In this document: in pieces, positions 24,537 through 35,732 of the stretch
Position numbering within the stretch: the first letter of the stretch is position 1
Layout of the letters: every line of letters begins with the position of its first letter
NCBI RefSeq assembly: GCF_001680005.1
Contig: NC_033568.1
Location: forward strand, 1,116,001 to 1,180,000
Length of the DNA stretch: 64,000 nt
Origin: Plasmodium coatneyi
Lineage: Eukaryota; Apicomplexa; Aconoidasida; Haemosporida; Plasmodiidae
Reading direction: 5' to 3'
Made by a program: the position numbers and the translations under genes
The notes under the pieces: model-generated
Databases searched by the model: none
Seen by the model: the letters and a program-made list of their open reading frames with translations, nothing else
What the model was told of the DNA's origin: nothing

Positions 24537-25166
24537 AAAAAGGGGGGGAGTAGTGCAGGAGCATACGTGTGTATGGATGTAGCCCGTTTGGGCGCACCTT
24601 TTCTTTACCATTTGCACCTCTTTTGATGGCCCACCAAGGAATCCCCTCCGAACAAGGCGATGATTGCGCTGGATGTAGTGGCATGTCGGTGTTGGTCCCA
24701 ATAGGTAAACCCTACCTTTTGATTATTTTCAATTTCGCCTTTTCCAAGACGAGTGCCGAGCGCGTATGTTATACCCTTATGTCGACTTTTTAACCATTTT
24801 TTTAGTCGTTTCAAATGAACGAATTCATATGGATGGGCAGCCCATTGAAATATGAACAACACTGTGCGGAAAAATCGCGTCATTTGAGAATAGGAAGGGG
24901 ATCCATTGTAGGCGCAAAACAGGTTGGCAACATTTCCCTAGCAGAATGAACAGCCGCAATTTTGGCCCATTACGTGCATAGATATAATTACCCACATGAT
25001 GGTGAAATTAGACACATCATTTGGCATTTTAGTGTATGCGCGACATGGTGGAGGTTACAAATGGGACAAAACACGAAAGGGGAGGATCACATCAAAATGG
25101 TTTAGCTCCCATATTGATGGGGCTTCTTTTCGCATGGTTTATTTATCCCCAATTGATAAGACAAAA

Positions 25167-25202
<36 letters not shown>

Positions 25203-26938
25203 ATTTTACTATTTAAGCTATTTTGTTATTTTTCCAATCCACCTGATTGTGGGAGCCTCTCCGCAGTCTATGCGCACACAACATTGGTGCAGAAGGTGAC
25301 ACCGGTCGATTGTTTCCCCAAAATTGTTCCATCAAAAATGGGGATAAGTCAGACGGACAAATAGGTGCATTCCCCACGTGGGGTGAACACTCTTACAGTT
25401 ACAACGTTGTATTTTCCCCTTCACAAAAGCAGTCTTACGCAAAATGTACAAATTGTTAGCAAAACAATTTTGTCGAGGGAATACACGTGGAAGGATCGAC
25501 TGGGTTAATCCTACAGGGGTGCGCAAGCTTTATGTGAAAAAAGCTGGCCCCACAAATGGGAGAATAAATTATATACACAACGTTACATATATATATGGGC
25601 GTAATTGTTATGTGCGCGCACAAAGGGGTAACATTTTGCAGAGTAACAAATTCGCAAAGATCATCATGTCCAGGTGGTAAGCAAAATTTTCAACCAGTTT
25701 TGGCCCCCCTGTTTATTTACACAAAAAATGGCGTATGCCTATATGTACCTTGTTTGGAGTATAAGCATGGGGCAGGTGTGTTTTGCTGATCGAAGAAGCA
25801 CACGTCTAGTTAGCCATGCCACGCCTAGGGGGAAGAAGGGCATCCCGCCCTTATGAAAAAAAAAAAAAAAAAAACGACAACTTAATTTTGGAAGTTTCCC
25901 GTCAGGGGTTGCTCGTTATCAGTTTTGCGCTATGAGTTAGTTAAAACGTTAAACTGGATGAAACGCGCCCTTTGTATTTTTCTCCAGAGTACATTCACGT
26001 GCCTAGCGCATTTTGCATAACATATTAGTTAATTTTTTTTTCTTTTCTTAAAACTGTATTCCTCCTTTATTTTTTTGTTGAACTACCATTTTTACCTGAA
26101 CGACCTGAAAGGCGGTGGGGAGACGACGTATGCGCGAAAAGGCACCATACTCAAAAAAAGGCTAACACGAATAGTTTTAAAAAAAAAAAAAAAAAAAAAA
26201 AAATATTGCCCAGGGGCCGTTACTCATGCTAGCTCTATCAGAGATAGGCATAAAACTCCATTTCTTGGCAAAAATATAGAGAAAAAAAAAAAAAAAAAAT
26301 GCGCAAGTGGTGAAAGGTACTCCCTTGATAAGAAAAAAACCTGAGGGGAGTTTTCCTAAAAAAAGAAAATGCTCACAAGTTAGAATACCCCACTTGGGAA
26401 ACCCATAGGCCTAAGCTTACTTACATTTCGCGTCTATGCAGTAGTTGAGCATAACGCGCCATACAAGTGCATATAACGTATGTACAGTGATTGCCCAGAT
26501 AGGATAGTTCATTCGAAGTAGCGCTAACTTACGCGCAGTGAATTGGTCAATTCGCGTCCAGTAAGAAGCATCACGAAGGTAGCATTGTTCGATACCTGAC
26601 CTCGCCCCTTCACATTGGATGCAAAGTTGGTCTTTTTATGGCAATGCAATATACCTAATCGTCAAATGAGCAGATTTCAACGCATGGAGAGAACTGCAAA
26701 GGAGTTGGGAAGCATGCTATACAGACTATTTTGACGGGGAAAAAAGAGTAGTAAGCACTCAAACTCGAAGTAGTCTATTCAATTAAAGGGAGGCATATCC
26801 AGTTGTAGGAAGCGCACCAGTACCCACTTAACCCCCTTGGAAGCGCTCACCACAGTGATAATACACCTCACGGGGAAGGCAAAAAATACTGCCAAAAAGG
26901 AAAGTATCAAAAAAGAGTGCAAGTAAAAATAAACGAAA
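24537..26938. other. Intergenic region upstream of SEY1
   Basis: About 2.4 kb between two plus-strand genes. It holds a long T-run (about 25171-25200) and A-runs near 25857-25874, 26178-26204 and 26281-26299. An open frame at 25444-25680 (78 codons, basic) has no recognisable features and is not called. The 3' half probably contains the SEY1 promoter and 5' untranslated region. Confidence 0.6.
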
Positions 26939-29596
26939 ATGCAGACGGACAGGAAAACGCAAATCATCGACTACGATGGAAACATGATAGAGGATCTGAA
27001 AGAATGGATGATCAGGAATAAGCTAGCTAACCTCGGGTTCAACTACAACGTGGTGGCAATATTGGGGAGCCAGAGCAGTGGGAAAAGTACCCTCCTGAAT
27101 AATTTATTTAAAACATCATTCGATGTGATGAACACAAAACTGGGTCATAGTCAGACAACCCAGGGGTTATGGTTAAGTTTCGATACATTCGAGGATAGTT
27201 CGCTTTCCCCGTTAGAAAAGGGCAGTAAAACCCCCCCAGTGAACCCCACGCTAATATTAGACGTTGAGGGAAACGACTCTAAAGAAAGGGGAGACAACCG
27301 CCTGACCTTTGAGCACAGATCGGCGCTGTTCTCCTTGGCCCTGGCGGACTGCCTAATTGTGAACCTGTGGTACCACTCGTTAGGAAATTTCACAGCGTCA
27401 AATTATGGACTATTAAAAACAGTCATGGAGGTGAATTTAGAACTGTTTCAACAGGATAAAAACTGTCCCAAAACGATTTTGCTATTTACGGTGAGAGACT
27501 GGTTCGAAGAATTCGCATCGATAGACATCGTGAAGAATAAAATCGTGGAGGAATATTTAAACAAAATATGGTCTGAAATGAAAAAACCACCAGGTGCGAA
27601 GAAGGCAAAGATAGATAATTACTTCATCGTCGAAGTGGTAGGATTATCTCATGCAATTATTAAAAAAGCAGAATTTTTAAATGATGTAGAAAATTTAAGG
27701 AAAAAATGGATAAACCAATTGAGACCGCTACAATATTCGAGGAATATTCCGTCAGATGGTTTCGCGCATTATTGCAATAACATTTGGAATACCATCGTGA
27801 AGCAATCCCAACTGGATATTCCCTCGCAGAAGGAAATGTTAGCTACCTTTCGATGTCAAGAAATTAAAAATAACGTCATCAGTAACACCTCCAAAATGAT
27901 AAAGGAGAAATTAGCTGCGTCATCATCTGGGCAGCATAGTAGTGCCTCCATTGATGAGTTCAAATCGTGGGCTGAAAAGGACATAGTGGAAAAAAGCCTA
28001 GATGAATATTTTGTGGATGCCTCCAGGTATACAGAAAGCATATGTTTAAAGACGTCGGAGGAGTTGTTGGATAGTCTGTTCATACAACTACAAACCATTG
28101 TGGATAACAATTTAAATTTTACGCAGAGGGTACTGTCGGCCAAATTTGCAAACGAGCTCAACACCATGTATAGTCTATGCACGTCCGACAAGAACGTCTT
28201 CCTCTTCAGTAAAGAGTCCAATTTACAAATACACAAAGATGGAAAGGGTAGTAATTCCCCCAAGGGGGATAACAAGGATAAAAATAATAGCCAAGACAAA
28301 TGCATTCGCTTATGGTCCAGTTTTCTATCCAATGCGGATACGCTGGAGTACAACACTTTGTGTAACTTCTTCGAGGATTATGAAAAATGCAACATTGAAA
28401 TTAGGAAGAAAAATAAAATCCACGAATTTAACTATAAACCTTCTCTGAGCATACTTTCTACATCTATTTGTAAAGACATGAACAGAATTCGAAATACACA
28501 ATTTACAGTCCTGATGGATCGCACCAGGGCCACAATCAAAAGTAGGTTTAAAAATATGGACAACCTACTCATCACGACGAAGAACCCGGAGGAGTACTGG
28601 AATCACACGCTAAAAATTGTTAAGGCGCTGCAGGAAAGTATAAATGACAACCTAACAAAATGCTTCATAAACCTGAAGGGCGGAGGCCTGGGTAGTAGCA
28701 CCTGTGGCATTTTTGCAAATGGAGTGTTAGACCATGAGGAGGATAATACATTCCACATGAACAACCCAACGGAGGCACACAAATCGAAAAACGACAATCA
28801 TGCCAACCATAAAAACAACAATTTTGTGGAGGAAAATCTGCTAAACTACAAAAAAATAGATATAATTAAGAAGAAAGGCAAATACGTTAGCACTATAATG
28901 GAAGAAATAGACAAACAGATAAAAAACAAAAAGGCCATTGCGGAACTGAATAGCTACTACCTAGACGAAATAATGGAGGTGCTTAAAAGTAAGCTAGACG
29001 AAATTTCGGATAATTTAGCCTCCATCATAATTCAAAGATTTGAATCCGTGTTCAGTTACGATGACGCTGAACAACCAAGACACTGGCGTGAGATCTCCAT
29101 GGCAGAATTGAAAAAAATTTTCAGAGAATCAAAAAATTATGCTTTTCTAATTATTGATATTTTGCAGAAACATATTAAGGTAGAACTGATTGATGATTAT
29201 TTACCAAATAATTTTATTAAAGAGGAAATTATCGAAAAGGGGAAAAATAAGGCCAAAAGGAAGATCCAAGAAATTTGCAGAGATGCTCAGTATATCCAAG
29301 AGACGGGTGGTAAAATGAGTTTAAAAAATGTGCCTCTTTTTTTTTGGGTTATTTTGTTAATCCTAGGATGGAACGAGCTTTTGTTTTTCATTCGCTTCTT
29401 TTTCCGCCTGAATGTTATTTTGCCTCTGTTCTTCGCCGTCGCCCTCATTCTGTCGACCCTCTTTTTTAATGGCAATATGGAGGTGCTTTCAACCATCAAC
29501 AAGGTGGTTTTCTTTTTGGCCAAGAGTTCGTTTGGCTTTTACAGGCAATTGCAGGCGATGGGCGAAAAGGCCGCACAAGGTCCCGCTGCGGACTAA
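26939..29596 (+). CDS. SEY1: Dynamin-like GTPase SEY1 (atlastin/RHD3 family)
   Basis: Single-exon 885-residue protein starting at ATG 26939, of the usual length for Sey1/RHD3. It mediates homotypic fusion of endoplasmic reticulum tubules in a GTP-dependent way. The GTPase domain is intact: P-loop GSQSSGKST at residues 43-51, switch region with a QTTQGLW string, DVEGND (G3) near 102-107, and TVRDW near the G4 position. A long helical-bundle middle domain follows with two Asn/Lys-rich insertions (about residues 430-460 and 590-640). Near the C-terminus (about 795-845) two closely spaced hydrophobic stretches form the expected membrane hairpin, leaving a short cytosolic tail. The position downstream of the metacaspase-like gene matches P. 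falciparum. Confidence 0.97.
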   Translation: MQTDRKTQIIDYDGNMIEDLKEWMIRNKLANLGFNYNVVAILGSQSSGKSTLLNNLFKTSFDVMNTKLGHSQTTQGLWLSFDTFEDSSLSPLEKGSKTPPVNPTLILDVEGNDSKERGDNRLTFEHRSALFSLALADCLIVNLWYHSLGNFTASNYGLLKTVMEVNLELFQQDKNCPKTILLFTVRDWFEEFASIDIVKNKIVEEYLNKIWSEMKKPPGAKKAKIDNYFIVEVVGLSHAIIKKAEFLNDVENLRKKWINQLRPLQYSRNIPSDGFAHYCNNIWNTIVKQSQLDIPSQKEMLATFRCQEIKNNVISNTSKMIKEKLAASSSGQHSSASIDEFKSWAEKDIVEKSLDEYFVDASRYTESICLKTSEELLDSLFIQLQTIVDNNLNFTQRVLSAKFANELNTMYSLCTSDKNVFLFSKESNLQIHKDGKGSNSPKGDNKDKNNSQDKCIRLWSSFLSNADTLEYNTLCNFFEDYEKCNIEIRKKNKIHEFNYKPSLSILSTSICKDMNRIRNTQFTVLMDRTRATIKSRFKNMDNLLITTKNPEEYWNHTLKIVKALQESINDNLTKCFINLKGGGLGSSTCGIFANGVLDHEEDNTFHMNNPTEAHKSKNDNHANHKNNNFVEENLLNYKKIDIIKKKGKYVSTIMEEIDKQIKNKKAIAELNSYYLDEIMEVLKSKLDEISDNLASIIIQRFESVFSYDDAEQPRHWREISMAELKKIFRESKNYAFLIIDILQKHIKVELIDDYLPNNFIKEEIIEKGKNKAKRKIQEICRDAQYIQETGGKMSLKNVPLFFWVILLILGWNELLFFIRFFFRLNVILPLFFAVALILSTLFFNGNMEVLSTINKVVFFLAKSSFGFYRQLQAMGEKAAQGPAAD

Positions 29597-30384
29597 TGCA
29601 TGAAGTGGATACGATGTGGGTGCCCAAGCTCATTTTACAGAGCTGTCATGGACGTGCTTTTTCTTTTTTTTTTTCCTTTCTTTTTTTTTTTTTTTTTGTT
29701 AAACAGCATCGTTGCACCGGGTCTTGCATTCTTGGTGAATTTGTTCTACGCCGAAAAGTGTGATGCATGTGTAGGGGGTCTTTTCCCCATTATCTAACAG
29801 TTGAACCTTGCCTTTTTACAACTTTTTAAGTTTCGAGGGTTCGAAGAGCACGCTGCTTAGTTCGACCACACGGGGAATCTCCTTACAAGCCAATTATGAA
29901 GATCCCAAATGGACACCCCCACTTGGCCTGCAAGAGTTGCACATCACAGGCACGTGGAGAAAGGGGCACTCCACCCCTTAAACGCCTAGGTTTCACAAAC
30001 GGGCAAACATTTAAATGCTCCATGGCAGCAACATCCCATTGTCCTCGAAAATGTGGAGAAAAATTAAAAAGCCAATTTAAAAAAGGAATCAAAAATAATT
30101 TTAAAAATAGTTTCAAATGCGAAACAAAAAGTTGCAAATTACAAAAAAAAAAAAAAAAAATTCTAAAAATTGTCCAAATGGTAAATGAGATAAGTGTCCA
30201 CCGTCAAACCTCAAGTGTCAGACGTTTTGGAACAACGCAGAGAGGCTGAGATATGCGCTATGGTGCCATTATATTTTATGGCCACATGTTGCTGCCACAT
30301 TTTTTTTTTCCCCATTTCAAGAGAACAATTTTGCTTTTTTAAAGACACAACGGAGGAGACATGCATGCCTTCCGCGCGTTCATT
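29597..30384. other. Convergent intergenic region
   Basis: 3' flanks of SEY1 and the 4-exon membrane protein gene. T-runs near 29665-29697 and an A-run near 30145-30160. No gene is supported. Confidence 0.6.
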
Positions 30385-31511
30385 TTAAAGCTCCTTGTTT
30401 ATGGTCCCATTTTCCTGCATCACCCTGTTGATGAATGTGCTCACCTCCTTGGATATCTAAAAAAAGGGTATCGTGGGAGGTAAAACGTTTCCTCATGGAA
30501 GGGTTTTTCGTGGCGCCATCTAAGCGTGCACATGCATGTACCCACTCATCAATACGCATTGTAACTGTGGGGCAACAAATAAAGGGTAAAAGTTCCACCC
30601 CCTTGCGGAGAACATTCCCCCTTAGCTGCCCATTTTTACCTTCATAATGATGTTGTAAAAATTAAAGACATAACTCGATATGTGTTTGTAGTTTTCTTGG
30701 GACATAAAAGACTTTGTGTATGGAAGGAAAATAACTGTGAAGCGTAAAATTAAGTAGACTGAGATTGCTAGGTATACAAGTTTGAAAATGGGCTTGATAA
30801 TTCCGTCCCATAGGAGCATGCTGGCCAGGTATCTGTGTTGGGAATGGGGTAAAAGGTGAACTAGCTAGCTATGCGTCGTACAAATGAACGGTGGATTGGG
30901 GAACGGCCTGCAGGATCCCCCCGATGGGGGAGCACCCAATCACACATACACTATGTACATCCACTCCAGAATGGTAAAAATCGCCGAGGAAAGTAAAATA
31001 AATCCAAGAAAATTATTCTTCTCATCAAACATAGAATATAGATGAATGCTTATGGGTACTAAGTCGGAGGATTTCCTAAACCAGTTGAGATGGAATAACG
31101 ACTCTGCGAAGGGTGGAGGGTATGTATGCGTTTGGAATTGTTTCATGAAAAGGGTTTCCATTGGAAGTTCAACGGTAGGGCGTCTGCTCGGCTGCCCACA
31201 TGCATATATTCGCATATACACACAACTGAGCGCAGGCCATAATTCGACCAAGTGTTGGAGTGCGTACTAATTGGCCTGGGTAGAACGGGGCAGGGAGCCT
31301 TCTTCACATAAACCTTTTTCACATTGTCTACTGTGAGTTTATTTCTTATTTCTAACTTGACTGGCCTTTTCTCTCTCTTCCGATAATACAGCATATTATA
31401 CACTTCGTCTTCCGTGCTGGAGTAGATATTGTAGCACCCATTCCATACAATGTGGCAGAAGATCAGGTAAGAAATGAGGAAGCAGTAGGTCGCTATTCTT
31501 AGGAAATCCAT
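30385..31511 (-). CDS. Four-exon membrane protein of unknown function
   Basis: Minus-strand exons 31268-31511 (ATG 31509-31511), 30959-31103, 30640-30832 and 30385-30456 (TAA) join with matching phases (1, 2, 0) and give 217 residues. No single exon is long, so the model rests on GT/AG sites and continuity. The N-terminus is a hydrophobic stretch of about 20 residues (signal anchor or signal peptide). A basic Lys/Arg-rich segment follows, then two or three hydrophobic helices around residues 105-165 (one spans the exon 2-3 junction), and an amphipathic C-terminal helix ending in NKEL. I do not recognise the family. It lies between SEY1 and the HIT zinc-finger gene, where P. falciparum also has an unnamed conserved gene, as I recall. 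The donor of exon 2 (GTACAT) is the least certain junction. Confidence 0.75.
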
Positions 31512-33188
31512 TTTGTAGGACGCGGAGTGTACTTTTCTTCGTCCACGTGTCTTTTGCGTTTCTCCGTCTTTACGATTTGGTTTCCGTTTTCTCGTCCTCT
31601 TTCGATTTCTTCATTCACTTTTCTTATTTTTCTTTCTTTTTTCTCCTTTCTCCTTTTGCTAATCGGACGAAGATGAATTTCTCATCTTTTTTTACCTAAA
31701 GTGTTCCTCCGGGGCGGCGTAATTGGCGGGCACATGGAGCTCGCAAGGACATATCAAATGAAAGACATACTGAAAAAAAAAAAAAAAAAAAAAACCTCAT
31801 TTTAGTGCCATACAAAATATACTAATTTAATTTTAAATTCACGTAGTTCTCTAAATGGTGAATAAAATGGCGAGAGAAGTAACTTCCACAAAATTGTGTT
31901 TTTTTGGAATGTGCAATTGGCCCTTACCATTTTGTACGTACATGTGTATATTTCGCACTTGTCTGTATCGTCGTTTTTTTTTTTTTTTCCCATCTTTTAA
32001 CGGAGATGTAGAGGTGTTTTTTCTCACTATTTAGGTCCCTTCACGTGTTTCTAAATGGACCCCCCTGGCTTAACGTCGCACAAATTTCCCCACTCTCTCA
32101 CAGAGTTGTGCCTTTTAGCTTCATTAAAAATTCAAAAGCGTATCCCCCCCTTCACCGAATGAACCAACTTACACACAGACAGGAACATCCAAACCATCTC
32201 AACAGGTATGTCCGTTTAAATTTTACCAGGCATTCCCCAAATGAAGGGAAATTTGCGCATCGTGGTAAGCAGAACGGAGGGAGAAATACGTGAACCACCA
32301 TGACTACCCCTACTGCCAAGTTGTGGCATAGGTTATCATTAAACTGTTTTTCTCTTTTTCCTTACATAATAAAGAAAAGGGGGGAAGTAAACAACGAAAT
32401 GGTTATCTATAGATGCACTATTAAAGAGTTCTTTTTCTACTTTTAGATGAAAACATTTTGCCCCTCTCTGGGCTCATAACCTAATTTGCACAAACGGGAT
32501 ATACGCTTAGAGGGGAGTTACACATGCTTGATTGCATGCCCAAACCTACGTCTATGCAGGTGCATGTGTGTTCCCCTTTTGTTCGTTCTGTTCATATTTG
32601 TTTTTATGTGCGGGGTTATACAACGCTCGGGGGAAACATAATTTTGTTCCGTCCTCAACTTGGTTAACTAAGTGTTGCACCGATAAGGAGAATTGAGAAT
32701 GGGGAAACCACGAACTGTTTGGAATGCCACTAGAGGATATTAAACTATGGCGGGGTAGAGGCGGGGGAAAATGAAACCGCCCTTTCGCGCCCCCCCCTCT
32801 TTTCATGTGCATAATTTTACGGGGTCATTGTATACAACGCGTATACGAGAATGTGCACTCCACGCATGCATGCTCTCATAGGGGTTCTTTCGGCAATCCG
32901 TGCGTTTTAATTATTTTTCCTTTTTCTTCCTCGCAGCATTGGAAATTTCGTTCTCTTTTCATGCCTGCAGAAATTGAATACGTACCTTCGTCATCGTATG
33001 ATTTCTTCCTACTATTGCTCCTTAACCGTTTAGTGGGTCACTTTCTTCCTTTTTTTTTTCCAATAATTTTTAGCTCACCGAGCGTTGAACCTGTTAAATG
33101 CTTTTTCTTCGCTTCATCTATACCTCTTAATCGTGTAAGCAGAAGCGGAAGTTAAATTTTGCTTTTTTTTTTTTTTTTTTTTTTCCCA
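31512..33188. other. Divergent intergenic region
   Basis: About 1.7 kb of 5' flanks for the 4-exon membrane protein gene and the HIT zinc-finger gene. It contains A/T runs (31772-31793, 31974-31988, 33162-33184) and the perfect palindrome GCATGCATGC at about 32864-32873. Short frames, such as 32045-32293, lack any recognisable feature. Confidence 0.6.
32864..32873. promoter_or_regulatory. Possible ApiAP2 site (TGCATGCA core)
   Basis: A perfect palindrome with the TGCATGCA core lies about 320 nt upstream of the HIT zinc-finger start codon. An ApiAP2 factor in P. falciparum is known to bind this core. A single site proves little, so this is a pattern match only. Confidence 0.25.
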
Positions 33189-34009
33189 ATGGGGAGAAGG
33201 CGCCTCGACAGAAATATAAACGACGCAGCCACCCAGAACAGCGGCAAGAACGTGAAAAAAACGACCATTGGAAAAAACGCAAAGAGCGTAAAAAAGAGGA
33301 AAAGGAAAAAGGGCTCCGACAGCGAGGATGACGATGACATTGAGATCACCAACACGAACGTCAATTTAAACCGAAATGTGGAGGTGTCGTGTAAATTCAA
33401 ACAGAGGGAAAAAGTGGACATAAATTTGATCTTGGCCCAGGACGAGGAGGACGCATCCAAGTAAGAAATGAGCGCAGTACCCATTGGATATAGCAGCACC
33501 TATGAGAATACGCATGTGCGTATGTTTGTGTGTTTAGTTAGTCCCTAGGGGGGTAACTTTGGGTGGTTCATTGGATAGGACAAATCCAGCTCCGCTTGCT
33601 CGTACGCGTGCATATATATATGGAAAAGGAGTTTGTTTGAATATATCCCGCTTGGTGACCACGCAAATGGCAAAACGGTGTCTTACCCATGTAGGATGGC
33701 CACCCTGCAGCTTTCTCCCATTGTTCTTTTCCCCCCTGTTTGGTCCATTCACCATTATAACCACCCCACTTCATTTCCCATTTTTTCCCAAGAACGAAGA
33801 CCTACTGCTGGACCAAGGTCAACGGAGGCAAAAGTTCCCTCGCGCGAAGAAAATTTTGCATCGTTTGCGGGTTCGAAGGAAAATACAAATGTTTAAAATG
33901 CTACGAACACAAGCCAGTGTCGTTCATCAGATACTACTGTTCTTTGAACTGTAAAAAGGTCCACGATGAGTTCTCATGTTGTAAGAGCAAGATGTTGGAC
34001 ACGTGGTAG
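33189..34009 (+). CDS. HIT zinc-finger protein, ZNHIT1/Vps71-like
   Basis: Exons 33189-33460 and 33793-34009 join in phase 2 and give 162 residues. The first exon encodes a basic N-terminus (KKRKRKK, likely nuclear) followed by an acidic SDSEDDDD run. The second exon encodes an HIT zinc finger at the C-terminus with the full Cys/His series: CIVC, CLKC, YCSLNC, VHDEFSC. Placement of the finger at the extreme C-terminus after a basic/acidic N-terminus is the arrangement of ZNHIT1/Vps71, a subunit of the SWR1/SRCAP complex that deposits H2A.Z; I favour that over other HIT-finger proteins (box C/D snoRNP assembly), which is inference. The T-run just before the ATG belongs to the 5' untranslated region. 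Confidence 0.88.
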
Positions 34010-34520
34010 GAGGGTCCCTTCGCAACACTGTTGGTTGGAACCCGGTTAAGGATGCCAAGGCGGTGCAGCGCACTTTTGCAAAAGCTTCCCGCGTTTTTTT
34101 TTTTTTTTTTTCAATACTATAGCATCGTCATAGTTGTGCAACGCGTTTCATTTCACGAGCGATGACGTACTTTGCTATTCCCCCCCGACGGATATGAGGC
34201 ACGTTCTTACGTGGTCTCACTTTTTTTATCATTTCATTTTGTCTTTTTTTTTGTACGTTTTTGCGTTTTTTTTGGTTAAAATTTACTTAAAAAAAAAAAA
34301 ATTTAACAAAACGAATGAAAATGGAGGAGTGCCCCGTGGGGCAGCTTCACCTCGCGGATGGGCACATGCCAATTTTATTTTTTCTTTAAAAACGGTTTTG
34401 TAATCCGTTTGTGTGATCAACTGAGGGCGTCGTCCACACTGTGGCGGTCATCCACGCGACTTCATTTTTCCTGTAAACGTTTTTGCATCGCATGGGTGTA
34501 CCATTTTTCCCGCTTCATTT
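34010..34520. other. Convergent intergenic region
   Basis: 3' flanks of the HIT zinc-finger gene and DIMT1; T-run near 34095-34111 and A-run near 34289-34301. No gene is seen. Confidence 0.6.
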
Positions 34521-35732
34521 TTACACGTGCTCGTGGATGTTGTGCACATTGTCGTAACCGTCGCTGTGGTCGCTATCAGCGCTGTCTGCGTCGTCCTCCT
34601 CGTTGAGCAGAATATTTGCCGCCCGTGTGTTGCCCACATTGGAAATGTTAAAAAAGTGAATTCCCTTTTCGTTAAACTTGAGCAGCAATTTTAAAAAGTC
34701 GTTTTCATCCAAACTGACACTCCTGCATTCAGTCATGTCCAGCTCCTTCAGTGTATCCAGGCAGTATTTTTTAAAGGGAAAATTAACTGGCACGATTTTG
34801 TTAAAGGTACAAAAATTCTTGTAATTATGTTCGAGCATATTTAAAACTGCATTTCTCTTAAAAATGGCATGAAGAGTTTTTCGCTTTCTGCTAAAACAAA
34901 TTCTTAGCAAATTATCCCACTCATCAAAGTTAATAAAAAAATTATTTTCCTTTGGGATAAGTTTCAAAATCACACTATCCACTTTTGGGGGAGGATTAAA
35001 ACTACTTCGATCCACATTGCATATTTTAATAACCTTACAGAATAGCTTCACATTTACTGTCAACCTGCTGTAGTTGCTATCGCCTACATTGGCTAGCATT
35101 CTCTCGGCAAATTCTTTTTGAAACATTAACACTGCACATTTAAATAATGGTCTGTGTGCAATTAATTTGAAAACAAGTGGACTGGATATTTTATACGGAA
35201 TATTAGCTGTGCATATATCAAATCTGGGGAAAACTGTTTTAATGGCATCCCCTTCGTAAACCTCCAAATTGTTATACCCTTCATACAGACACCTTTTTTT
35301 CACTTCACTTACCATTCTGGCGTCTATATCTATGGTGATCACTTTTTTCGCTATTGGTAGTAATTTCACTGTAAGGTTTCCTGTACCGCATCCTATTTCA
35401 AGCACCACATCGGAACTCTTTATTTTGGCGGCCAATAAAATTTTATCTAATATACCAGGGTTTTTAAGCAAGTGCTGCCCGTGCTTCTTATATAGTATCA
35501 TGTTCATTTTGTTTCCGCTTTTTGCCTTGGACGTGCTGATGTGTCTGCTGCTATTTCCCCCTTGGGTGGTACTTTTCTTTTTCCCTATTGCGTCACTCAC
35601 ATTTTTCATTATACTCACGGGCTTGTTGACCACCCCTTGGTGGTACCCGCGCTTGGCCTTCATCTTCGCCACGCTGCTGCCGGAGAGGGCGTTCTGGAGG
35701 TTCCGCAGAAGGGCCAAACCGCCTGTTCTCAT
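34521..35732 (-). CDS. DIM1: 18S rRNA dimethyladenosine transferase DIMT1 (KsgA/Dim1 family)
   Basis: 403 residues from ATG 35730-35732. It transfers methyl groups from S-adenosylmethionine to two adjacent adenosines near the 3' end of small-subunit rRNA and acts in ribosome assembly. Motifs: GQHLLKNP (about 85-92), SAM-binding EIGCGTGN (112-119), the acidic end of strand 2 (TIDID, 133-137), and the N6-adenine methylase motif NIPY (177-180) followed by KISSPLVFKL. The C-terminal domain with FNPPPKVDS and FSRKRKTL aligns with nucleolar Dim1/DIMT1 rather than the bacterial-type organellar enzyme. The first ~80 residues are a basic Ser/Lys-rich extension, longer than in yeast or human. The last ~30 residues are acidic. 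It diverges from the species-specific island to its right. An antisense open frame at 35269-35916 is a shadow. Confidence 0.96.
   Translation of the reverse strand: MRTGGLALLRNLQNALSGSSVAKMKAKRGYHQGVVNKPVSIMKNVSDAIGKKKSTTQGGNSSRHISTSKAKSGNKMNMILYKKHGQHLLKNPGILDKILLAAKIKSSDVVLEIGCGTGNLTVKLLPIAKKVITIDIDARMVSEVKKRCLYEGYNNLEVYEGDAIKTVFPRFDICTANIPYKISSPLVFKLIAHRPLFKCAVLMFQKEFAERMLANVGDSNYSRLTVNVKLFCKVIKICNVDRSSFNPPPKVDSVILKLIPKENNFFINFDEWDNLLRICFSRKRKTLHAIFKRNAVLNMLEHNYKNFCTFNKIVPVNFPFKKYCLDTLKELDMTECRSVSLDENDFLKLLLKFNEKGIHFFNISNVGNTRAANILLNEEDDADSADSDHSDGYDNVHNIHEHV

Noticed and set aside
25444..25680. 78-codon basic open frame upstream of SEY1
   Set aside because: It has no recognisable motif, no splice partners and sits in homopolymer-rich intergenic DNA.
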